DNA from: Chloroflexota bacterium
Lineage (GTDB): Bacteria > Chloroflexota > Anaerolineae > Ardenticatenales > Ardenticatenaceae
Direction: 5' to 3'
Assembly: GCA_003520455.1 (NCBI GenBank)
Contig: DOUV01000152.1
Span: forward strand, 7,018-12,150
Length of the DNA: 5,133 nt
Both the position numbers and the translations under genes were made by a program. Shown here in pieces: positions 1-5,116 of this stretch. The number at the start of each line of letters is the position of its first letter. Position 1 is the stretch's first letter. The notes beneath the pieces are model-generated. The model was not told the origin of the DNA and made no database searches. It saw only the letters and a list, made by a program, of their open reading frames with translations.

Positions 1-2
1 AG

Positions 3-152
3 ACTTCGGAAGTCTTTGCCCTCCCCCCGCGGGATGACGTGACCGGCGCGCTAGACGCGGTGGCTGAGGCCACCCTCATTCTGGCCTGGTCCGTGGGCTG
101 GTTGCGCAGGGGCGTGCCCGGCGTGCGAACCAGCCGCTCTGGCGCCGGATGA
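3..152 (+). CDS. 3' end of an unrecognised protein gene (5' end outside window)
   Basis: A reading frame is open from the window edge for 49 codons and ends in TGA at 150-152. About four fifths of its codons end in G or C, as expected for coding DNA in this GC-rich context. The visible peptide has a charged stretch (PPRDDVTGALDAVAEA) followed by a hydrophobic segment (LILAWSVGWL) and a basic tail, which could be a C-terminal membrane-proximal helix. No family is recognised. The gene would converge on the minus-strand methyltransferase, with 52 nt between the two stop codons. The fragment is short, so chance openness in GC-rich DNA cannot be excluded. Confidence 0.42.
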   Translation, partial: TSEVFALPPRDDVTGALDAVAEATLILAWSVGWLRRGVPGVRTSRSGAG

Positions 153-204
153 TCCCATCCCGGGTTCAAGATGCTATCTGGGGTGAACGAACTGGCCCGT
201 GTGC

Positions 205-951
205 TCACCCGGCCTGCGCTGCTTTTAGCGCCCGCGCTGTGATGAGGATCTGGTAGTCGGGGTCGTGGTAGTCCAGTTCCTCGGTCTTCAGTTCGTGGGC
301 AGAGAGCCCGTGCAAGAAGCTGATGGCAGCCAGCACGTTGCCGCGGGCACCAACGCTCACGTTCTCTGAACCGAAGCGATCGCCGAGGAGCCGTTGGATC
401 GAGGCGGTGGTAAAGCGCCAGTAGTCGCCCCAGCGGTCCATATCGTAGCGGCAGATCTGGCTGACCGCCGGGAAGGTGCCCAATAGCACCCCATCTGGCT
501 TGAGGATGCGGTGAAGAGTCGTGATGGCCGCTTCGGGATCGTAGATGAATTGCAGCGTTTGCGTGAAGATGATGCAGTCGAAGGTGTCCCGCGGAACGTG
601 GTCGGCGTGGGTCAGGTTGGCGACAATGGTTGCGTTGGGGTTCTCGGCGACGTGATCGAGGACATCCGACCTGGTCACGCGCCCGGCGCCGAATTGGCGG
701 GTGTAGCCGTTGTCGCCGATTTCGAGCACGCGCCCACGAATGTCGGCGACGTATTGAGCGAGGAAGCCCTCGATGTAGTAGCGATCGACCGGCTGGCCAC
801 GATCGAAGCCGAATGAGCGGCTGATGGGGGTCACCCGCCGCAGGTCTCCAAAGCGGACCGCTCGGGGAGACGGCGATGACTCGGGACGGCGCGGCTCCCC
901 CTGCAACCAGCCACGAAAAGTGTCGATAAGCGCCAACATGTTTCCCGCCAC
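205..951 (-). CDS. Class I SAM-dependent methyltransferase (Methyltransf_11-like)
   Basis: This 248-aa protein is probably a cytoplasmic methyltransferase using S-adenosylmethionine; the acceptor is unknown. Visible motifs in order are: a family-typical lead-in, FDRGQPVDRYYIEGFL (about 49-64); motif I, RVLEIGDNGYT (74-84), where the usual second glycine region reads D-N-G-Y; acidic residues after strand 2 (D96, D99); DTFDCIIFTQTLQFI (122-136), the motif II/post-II region; and HRILKPDGVLLGTFP (147-161), the motif III region. Relatives with this lead-in are often found in surface-polysaccharide gene regions (family knowledge), which suits the glycosyltransferase nearby. GTG at 951 is the furthest possible start because an in-frame TAA lies 3 nt upstream of it. 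ATG at 937-939 (residue 5) is a credible alternative, and neither has a strong Shine-Dalgarno sequence. The gene is divergent from the amidohydrolase operon and is complete. Confidence 0.88.
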   Translation of the reverse strand: MAGNMLALIDTFRGWLQGEPRRPESSPSPRAVRFGDLRRVTPISRSFGFDRGQPVDRYYIEGFLAQYVADIRGRVLEIGDNGYTRQFGAGRVTRSDVLDHVAENPNATIVANLTHADHVPRDTFDCIIFTQTLQFIYDPEAAITTLHRILKPDGVLLGTFPAVSQICRYDMDRWGDYWRFTTASIQRLLGDRFGSENVSVGARGNVLAAISFLHGLSAHELKTEELDYHDPDYQILITARALKAAQAG

Positions 952-961
952 GTTTTACTCG

Positions 962-973
962 TCTCGGCCGAGA
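962..973. promoter_or_regulatory. 12-bp perfect palindrome upstream of the methyltransferase start
   Basis: TCTCGGCCGAGA is a perfect 12-bp palindrome whose nearest edge is 10 nt upstream of the GTG at 951. It could be a repressor operator or, in the minus-strand mRNA, part of a fold near the initiation site. No regulator family is recognised from it, and a palindrome of this length can occur by chance in GC-rich DNA. Confidence 0.3.
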
Positions 974-974
974 T

Positions 975-991
975 AGCGTCGATCCGACGCT
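975..991. promoter_or_regulatory. 7-bp hairpin in the methyltransferase leader
   Basis: AGCGTCG (975-981) and CGACGCT (985-991) are perfect inverted arms separated by 3 nt. The hairpin directly abuts the palindrome at 962-973. On the minus strand, an AAAAGGAG sequence (997 down to 990) runs into the first arm of this hairpin, about 38 nt from the start codon, so the best purine-rich SD-like sequence is not at normal spacing. A role in translation control is inference only. Confidence 0.3.
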
Positions 992-1041
992 CCTTTTCGC
1001 CAGCCACCGAGCAGAGCCGAAATTTTGAATTGCTGCCCGTA

Positions 1042-1088
1042 AACACTCCCCTGTCGCTGCTGGCCTGCGACAGCCGGTCGCGAGTGTT
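1042..1088. promoter_or_regulatory. Nested inverted repeats, candidate enhancer-binding-protein site
   Basis: An outer dyad, AACACTC (1042-1048) with GAGTGTT (1082-1088), encloses an inner dyad, CTGTCGC (1051-1057) with GCGACAG (1067-1073); both have perfect 7-bp arms. Further GTCGC (1077-1081) and GCGAC (1103-1107) copies follow. The block lies about 140-185 bp upstream of the start predicted from the second sigma-54 promoter, within the usual distance for an upstream activator sequence. The position supports an activator site. The activator itself is not identified, and a structured RNA on either strand is an alternative. Confidence 0.4.
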
Positions 1089-1160
1089 AGCTTACTTTCC
1101 GCGCGACTTGTTGTCAATATTCTTCCTCTTCGTCCGGATCAGTGGAGACCTGAATCCCTC

Positions 1161-1178
1161 CTGGCATAGAAATTGCAT
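1161..1178 (+). promoter_or_regulatory. Sigma-54 (RpoN) -24/-12 promoter, upstream copy
   Basis: CTGGCATAGAAATTGCAT fits the sigma-54 consensus YTGGCACG-N4-TTGCW except at two positions (CG read as TA). The invariant GG (1163-1164) and GC (1175-1176) have the required 10-bp separation. Transcription would start near 1188, running toward the amidohydrolase at 1421. The element is a 14/18-identical direct copy of the promoter 38 bp downstream. Confidence 0.6.
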
Positions 1179-1198
1179 CGAAGCCCGATTTGTTCCGC

Positions 1199-1216
1199 CT
1201 GGCACGGAAGTTGCAA
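1199..1216 (+). promoter_or_regulatory. Sigma-54 (RpoN) -24/-12 promoter, downstream copy
   Basis: CTGGCACGGAAGTTGCAA matches the consensus YTGGCACG-N4-TTGCW at every defined position. GG at 1201-1202 and GC at 1213-1214 have exact 10-bp spacing. Transcription would start near 1226, giving a leader of about 195 nt before the amidohydrolase ATG at 1421. Sigma-54 promoters need an ATP-dependent enhancer-binding protein, so the downstream genes would be off until that activator is triggered (established knowledge). Sigma-54 regulons often include exopolysaccharide and other cell-exterior functions, which fits the glycosyltransferase downstream. Confidence 0.78.
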
Positions 1217-1225
1217 TAGCATGGG

Positions 1226-1285
1226 CGGAACGGGCGACTGAAGCTCGTTCCGTTCCCTCGCGGGCGGGAACGACGTGGCACGTCG
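1226..1285 (+). promoter_or_regulatory. Three abutting hairpins at the 5' end of the predicted operon mRNA
   Basis: Hairpin 1 pairs 1226-1235 with 1243-1252 (10 bp, one G-U, 7-nt loop). Hairpin 2 pairs 1253-1257 with 1266-1270 (TTCCC/GGGAA, 8-nt loop). Hairpin 3 pairs 1271-1276 with 1280-1285 (CGACGT/ACGTCG, 3-nt loop). They follow one another with no unpaired base between. Hairpin 2 can grow by two pairs (1251-1252 with 1271-1272) only by breaking the ends of hairpins 1 and 3, so the stems can compete. The block begins at the start predicted from the downstream sigma-54 promoter. It matches no riboswitch class I know. An mRNA-stabilising 5' structure or a protein-binding leader is plausible. 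Confidence 0.4.
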
Positions 1286-1420
1286 AGCCAGGCCGCGGAG
1301 AAACAGCGACCGCGCACAGTCTCTGGGATAGAACACCGCGCTCCGCGGGCGGCAGTCTGCGGTCACGGGGAGCACCTGCGCGGGCGACACGTGGCGTCTG
1401 CCAGTGAGGAAAGGAACTCC
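1286..1420 (+). other. Rest of the untranslated leader of the amidohydrolase operon
   Basis: This GC-rich stretch carries no convincing gene. It has small inverted repeats: CGCGG/CCGCG (1294-1298 with 1310-1314), CCGCG/CGCGG (1336-1340 with 1344-1348, 3-nt loop), and a longer-range pair GACCGC/GCGGTC (1308-1313 with 1359-1364). No run of T follows any of them, so none looks like an intrinsic terminator. It ends in a purine-rich ribosome binding site, GAGGAAAGGAA (1406-1416), which places the start at ATG 1421. Confidence 0.4.
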
Positions 1421-2236
1421 ATGATCGTCGATGCCCACCTGCACTGCTCTGGGGGCGAACAGAGCGCCGAGGCGTTGCGCTCGCTGGACGAGGCAGGAGT
1501 GGATGTGGCCGTGCTGCTGGCCCCGTTTCTGACCGACCCATACATGTTGGCCGAGCGCGACTCATTGAGGGCGGCCAACGAGCACCTGTCCGCTCTCGTC
1601 CGCGACCATACCGACCGGCTGATCGGTTTCGCCGTGGTCAACCCTCTCCATCGAGAGGCCCCGGACGACCTGGAAGATGCGGTGGGGCGCCTGGGGCTGC
1701 GCGGGCTCAAGCTGGTCCCCGCCGGGTGGTACCCCTACGATGAGAGCGCCCACCGGGTGTACGAACGGGCGGCGACCCTGGGGGTCCCCATCCTCTTCCA
1801 CAGCGGCATCTTTATTGACGGCCGGTCGGGGCGCTTTTGCCGACCGGCGTTTTACGAGGCGGTGCGCGACCATCCTGCGCTCCGCGTGACGCTCGCCCAT
1901 GTGGGCTGGCCCTGGTACGACGAGGCCATCGCCGTCGGCCTGATCGACCTGATCAAGGGCATCGCGCCGCAGGACTGCCAGTTCCGCTTCGATATCTCGT
2001 TTGGACCGCCGCCAATCTATCGTCATGAGGTCTTCGAGCGCGCTCTGGCGGTGCTGGGTCCTGCCCTGTTACAGTTCGGAAGCGATCGGTTCTTGCCGTG
2101 CAGCGGAGAGCATATCAGAACTGCCATCGACGAGGTGGCCACGTTGCTGGACGGGTTGCGTGTCGATGCCGGCGGCCGGGAGCGCATCATGGGGCGCACG
2201 GCCGCGACGTGGCTGGGACTCCCGGCGGGTAGATGA
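1421..2236 (+). CDS. Metal-dependent amidohydrolase, TIM-barrel (amidohydrolase 2 / PF04909-like)
   Basis: This 271-aa cytoplasmic protein is predicted to hydrolyse or decarboxylate a small substrate at a metal centre; the substrate cannot be read from the sequence. Metal-ligand motifs in order are DAHLH (H6 and H8 after strand 1), RGLKLVP (94-100, family-typical), LFHSG (H127), LAHVGWPW (H160) and GSDRF (D222). The length is normal for a compact member of the family. ATG 1421 is preferred because the DAHLH motif then sits at the very N-terminus, as is typical, and GAGGAAAGGAA lies 4-14 nt upstream. GTG 1391 would add ten residues without a good ribosome binding site. It is the first gene after the sigma-54 promoters and lies 30 nt before the glycosyltransferase, so the two are probably co-transcribed. 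No signal peptide is visible. Confidence 0.88.
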   Translation: MIVDAHLHCSGGEQSAEALRSLDEAGVDVAVLLAPFLTDPYMLAERDSLRAANEHLSALVRDHTDRLIGFAVVNPLHREAPDDLEDAVGRLGLRGLKLVPAGWYPYDESAHRVYERAATLGVPILFHSGIFIDGRSGRFCRPAFYEAVRDHPALRVTLAHVGWPWYDEAIAVGLIDLIKGIAPQDCQFRFDISFGPPPIYRHEVFERALAVLGPALLQFGSDRFLPCSGEHIRTAIDEVATLLDGLRVDAGGRERIMGRTAATWLGLPAGR

Positions 2237-2253
2237 TCTGGGAACCTGCCACG

Positions 2254-2259
2254 AAGGAG
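2254..2259 (+). promoter_or_regulatory. Ribosome binding site fixing the GTG start of the glycosyltransferase
   Basis: AAGGAG lies 7 nt upstream of GTG 2267, strong and well spaced. It supports the GTG start over any later ATG, since the first in-frame ATG is at residue 28, inside the conserved GGMEN motif. Confidence 0.75.
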
Positions 2260-2266
2260 AGAGACC

Positions 2267-3442
2267 GTGCCAACTCGCAATCAGTACGGCGCGGGGGAGC
2301 GCCAGGTCCATGTGCTTGAGATCCTCGGAAACGCCATCGTGGGCGGGATGGAGAACTACGTCCGCAATCTCATCCAACAGATACCGCCCGACCAGTTTCG
2401 CGTGACCTGCCTGTGTCCATACGAGAGCGCCTTCACCGCGATCCTACGGGAAATCGGCTGCGATGTGTTTATTGCCCCGATGGCCGATGATCCACCCTGG
2501 CGTTCTATCCAGGCAGCGGTCGAGCTCATCCGTCACCAGGGCATCGATCTCGTCCACGCTCACCTGCCCAATGCGCACGTACTGGCGGGCCTGGCCGGCT
2601 GCTTGACCCGTACGCCAGTCGTCGCGACCGTTCACGGGATGACCATCACGACCCAGGAACTCGGCATCAGCCGGACGACCGGGACCTCGCTCGTCGTGGT
2701 CTGTCAGGCGGCCTACACTCAGGCGCTGGCGATGGGAGTCCCGCCGGAGCGGCTCACCCTCATCCCCAACGGTGTGGATACCAGGACCTTCGTGCCCGAC
2801 CGTAGCGGGGACGCCTTCCGCGAGGCAATCGGGGTCCCCCTCGATGCGCCTCTGGTGGGGTTCGTTGGCCGGCTCGCGCCAGAGAAGGGTCCCGATCATT
2901 TCGTGCGGGCTGCCGAGCGCGTGCACTCGCGGCAGCCCGATGTGCACTTTGCCGTGGTCGGAACGGGCGACATAGAGGATGAGGTAGACGCCCTGATCAA
3001 GCAACTACGGCTTGAAGATTGCGTGCACCTCGCGGGCCTCTGGACGAACACGTGGGAAGTGTACCCGGCGTTCGATATTCTGGCGCAGAGCTCCCGCGCC
3101 GAGGGGATGCCGTACGTACTTCTGGAGGCGATGGCCTGCGGCTGTCCAGTCGTGGCGATCGCCGTCGGCGGTGTGCCTGAAATCGTGGAGGTCGGCACGA
3201 CGGGCGTGCTGGCCGGCCCGGGCGACTGGGCGGGCGTCGGAAACGCAGTGCTGGAGCTGCTGGTGCGCCCGCAGCGGCTGAAGCAGATGGGGCAGGCGGG
3301 CCGCCAGCGCGTGGAGGCGCACTTGCACCTGTCAGAGAGTGTGGAGCGCATGAGCGAGCTGTTCCGCCGGTTGGTCAACGTTGAGGCGCGCCATCGCACT
3401 GTCTGGCGGTCTCCGTGGCCCGCGAAGGTGGCGGCCCGGTAG
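2267..3442 (+). CDS. Glycosyltransferase family 4, GT-B fold
   Basis: This 391-aa protein is predicted to transfer a sugar from a nucleotide-sugar donor with retention of configuration, probably at the inner face of the membrane during glycan assembly; donor and acceptor are unknown. The N-terminal Rossmann domain has VLEILGNAIVGGMENYV (16-32, the glycine-rich donor/acceptor loop), DLVHAHLPNAH (94-104) and TVHGM (121-125). The C-terminal domain has IPNGVD (166-171), VGRLAPEKGPD (200-210; R202 and K207 match the usual phosphate-binding residues) and the E-x7-E motif EGMPYVLLEAMACGCPVVA (E279, E287). The length is normal and there is no signal peptide or clear membrane helix, only a basic C-terminal tail. 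The gene sits 30 nt after the amidohydrolase and 27 nt before topoisomerase IB. Family knowledge links such enzymes to exopolysaccharide, O-antigen or glycolipid synthesis. Confidence 0.93.
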   Translation: MPTRNQYGAGERQVHVLEILGNAIVGGMENYVRNLIQQIPPDQFRVTCLCPYESAFTAILREIGCDVFIAPMADDPPWRSIQAAVELIRHQGIDLVHAHLPNAHVLAGLAGCLTRTPVVATVHGMTITTQELGISRTTGTSLVVVCQAAYTQALAMGVPPERLTLIPNGVDTRTFVPDRSGDAFREAIGVPLDAPLVGFVGRLAPEKGPDHFVRAAERVHSRQPDVHFAVVGTGDIEDEVDALIKQLRLEDCVHLAGLWTNTWEVYPAFDILAQSSRAEGMPYVLLEAMACGCPVVAIAVGGVPEIVEVGTTGVLAGPGDWAGVGNAVLELLVRPQRLKQMGQAGRQRVEAHLHLSESVERMSELFRRLVNVEARHRTVWRSPWPAKVAAR

Positions 3443-3469
3443 GAGACCTGGGAGTAGGATAGAACGACA

Positions 3470-4525
3470 ATGCCGGAACGGAACGGGCGCATGTGGCGCC
3501 GGGTTGGATCGCCTGAAGAAGGGTTCACCTACCTGAACACACGCGGAAACGCAATCAGATCGCCACGGGCGCTCAAACGGATCGCCTCGCTGGTCATCCC
3601 GCCAGCTTACGCCGACGTCCGGATCGCGCCCAACCCGTCCCACTACATCCAGGCGGTCGGGGTCGATTCCAGGGGTCGGACGCAGTATATCTACCATCCC
3701 GATTTTCGCGCCGAGCGCGACGACCTCAAGTATCAGACGTTGCGCGAGTTTGCCTTGCGGCTGCCGCTCGTGCGCCGCCGAGTCAACGCCATTCTCGCCC
3801 AGCCGGACGATGGTCTCTCGCGCGATTGGGTGCTGAGTGTCGTCCTGCGCCTGCTCGAGCACTCACACTTCCGCATCGGCTCGGACCGCTACGCCCGGCA
3901 AAACAAGACCTACGGTCTGACGACCCTGCGCAAGAAGCACCTCACGATTGAGGGACAGATACTCGTCTTCCAGTACGCCGGGAAGCGCGGCAAAGAACAG
4001 CGCCACGTGCTGACCGATCCCCAGATGGCGGAGTACCTGCAACGAATCAGGAAGGTGCCGGGCTGGTGGTTGTTTGAGTACTACGATGAGAGCGGCACCA
4101 AGCGGCGGGTGAGCCGCCAGATGGTCAACGACTTCATCAAAGAGACCATGGGCTCGGAGTTCAGCTCGAAGTATTTCCGGACCTGGGGCGGTACGTTGAT
4201 TGCGGCGCGCAAGCTGGCCGAGTTGGGGCCAGCTCCAGATGAAAAAACAGCTGACGCCAACATCATCACCGCGGTAGACCAGGTTGCCGAGCAGCTTGGC
4301 AACACCCGGGCCATCGCGCGGAAGAGTTACATCGCGCCGGAGGTGCTCCAGCTCTACCGGGAAGAGGGGAAAACCCTGGAGCGCTACTATAACCACAGCA
4401 CCGAGCGGATCGTCCGCCACGCGCGCGAGGATTACGACCCTGACGAGGTCGCCCTGCTCAAGTTGCTCGGGCTGACCCCGCGCAAAATCGAGCGGGAGCT
4501 TGAACGAATGGACGGGGGAGGCTGA
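3470..4525 (+). CDS. DNA topoisomerase IB (poxvirus/bacterial type)
   Basis: This 351-aa enzyme should relax supercoils by nicking one strand through a 3'-phosphotyrosine, without ATP. The N-terminal DNA-clamp region spans about 20-80 (GFTYLNTRGNAI, IPPAYADVRIAPNPSHYIQA). The catalytic domain carries the full active-site set: R135 (FRIGSDRYA), K172 (YAGKRGKEQ), R237 (FRTWGGT), N278 (LGNT) and nucleophile Y287 (ARKSYI). Asparagine at 278, nine residues before the tyrosine, replaces the histidine of vaccinia topoisomerase; the same change is known in the Deinococcus enzyme, so activity is expected. A tail of about 45 residues (305-351, charged) follows. The start at ATG 3470 has GGAGTAGGA (3451-3459) upstream; ATG 3491 (residue 8) is possible. 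It follows the glycosyltransferase by 27 nt. Its role beside glycan genes is unclear and may be simple read-through. Confidence 0.95.
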   Translation: MPERNGRMWRRVGSPEEGFTYLNTRGNAIRSPRALKRIASLVIPPAYADVRIAPNPSHYIQAVGVDSRGRTQYIYHPDFRAERDDLKYQTLREFALRLPLVRRRVNAILAQPDDGLSRDWVLSVVLRLLEHSHFRIGSDRYARQNKTYGLTTLRKKHLTIEGQILVFQYAGKRGKEQRHVLTDPQMAEYLQRIRKVPGWWLFEYYDESGTKRRVSRQMVNDFIKETMGSEFSSKYFRTWGGTLIAARKLAELGPAPDEKTADANIITAVDQVAEQLGNTRAIARKSYIAPEVLQLYREEGKTLERYYNHSTERIVRHAREDYDPDEVALLKLLGLTPRKIERELERMDGGG

Positions 4526-4600
4526 CCATGGGAAATCTTTGTCATAGGGGTAGAAGACGATTCTTACGGCGTGTGAGCGCCAAGAAAAAGGGACTGTTTG
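4526..4600 (+). other. Short gap between topoisomerase IB and the MgtC-family gene
   Basis: These 75 nt hold no terminator. There is an imperfect stem CTT-AC-GGCG / CGCC-AAG (about 4563-4584) and a ribosome binding site, AAGGGA (4588-4593), 7 nt before ATG 4601. The lack of a terminator allows read-through from the topoisomerase gene. Confidence 0.4.
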
Positions 4601-5116
4601 ATGGAGTGGACAGGACAACTCGAGATGCTGGCCAAGGTTGCCCTGGCGATGCTGCTCGGCGCGCTGATCGGCCTCGAGCGCGAGCTCGCCGACAAGCCTG
4701 CCGGCCTACGAACAAACATGCTGGTAGCCGGAGCGGCGGCACTGCTCGTGGCGTTGGGTGATACGATGGTAGATCGCTTCGCCATGCGGACGACACCCGA
4801 CCTTCTTCGTTCTGATCCCATTCGCATCATTGAGGCCATTATCACTGGCATTTGCTTTCTCGGTGCGGGAACGCTCATCGTTCGCCGTGACAGAGAGGGG
4901 CAGATTGAGGGCCTCACCACGGCCGCATCGATTCTCTTCGTTGCCGCCATCGGTGTGGCCGTCGCGCTGGTACAGATTGTGCTGGCAGTGGGTGTAACCG
5001 TGTTGGTGCTCATCACGTTGCGCGGTATGAGGGTGGTCGATCGATGGATCGGGGGCCGACTGGCGGAGAACGAGTCGCGTTCCCGTCCGCAGCGAGATGG
5101 CTCAAGAACGGAGTAA
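4601..5116 (+). CDS. MgtC/SapB-family inner-membrane protein, short form
   Basis: This 171-aa hydrophobic protein has about five membrane segments (near 8-24, 38-52, 75-93, 105-119 and 121-141). Family signatures are clear: LGALIGLERELADKPAGLRT (19-38), DPIRIIEAIITGICFLGAGT (72-91) and IEGLTTAASILFVAAIGVA (102-120). Conserved acidic residues are present (E26, E28, D31, D72). It lacks the extra cytoplasmic C-terminal domain of Salmonella MgtC (about 230 aa) and so resembles the shorter SapB-like proteins, ending in a charged tail. The family is linked to Mg2+ limitation and acid or phosphate stress, probably by modulating other membrane proteins; direct transport is not established. ATG 4601 is chosen because AAGGGA is 7 nt upstream; TTG 4598 is the only other start, as an in-frame TGA lies at 4574. 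Confidence 0.9.
   Translation: MEWTGQLEMLAKVALAMLLGALIGLERELADKPAGLRTNMLVAGAAALLVALGDTMVDRFAMRTTPDLLRSDPIRIIEAIITGICFLGAGTLIVRRDREGQIEGLTTAASILFVAAIGVAVALVQIVLAVGVTVLVLITLRGMRVVDRWIGGRLAENESRSRPQRDGSRTE

Noticed and set aside
181..210. Inverted repeat GGGTGA/TCACCC around the methyltransferase stop codon as a terminator
   Set aside because: The arms are 6 bp with an 18-nt loop and no T-run follows on either strand.
1030..1407. Plus-strand open frame of 125 codons across the divergent intergenic region
   Set aside because: The peptide has no domain-like pattern, no ribosome binding site, and overlaps the sigma-54 promoters and hairpins. It is most likely chance openness in GC-rich DNA.
1286..1420. 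T-box or other known riboswitch in the GC-rich leader
   Set aside because: No T-box core sequence, conserved riboswitch core or terminator/antiterminator with a T-run could be found.
1092..1565. Minus-strand open frame opposite the leader and the start of the amidohydrolase
   Set aside because: It is Arg/Pro/Ser-rich shadow composition and runs antisense to a clear gene with conserved motifs.
4539..4567. Possible sigma-70 promoter (TTGTCA, 17 bp, TCTTAC) before the MgtC-family gene
   Set aside because: The -35 box is good but the -10 box matches only 3 of 6 positions, too weak to call.
3863..4618. Long minus-strand open frame (251 codons) opposite topoisomerase IB
   Set aside because: It is the antisense shadow of a gene whose catalytic residues are all recognisable. 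The translated product shows no family motif.
4528..4761. Plus-strand 77-codon frame starting 3 nt after the topoisomerase stop
   Set aside because: Most of it overlaps the MgtC-family gene in another frame, the product is Arg/Gly-rich without motifs, and the start lacks a well-spaced ribosome binding site.
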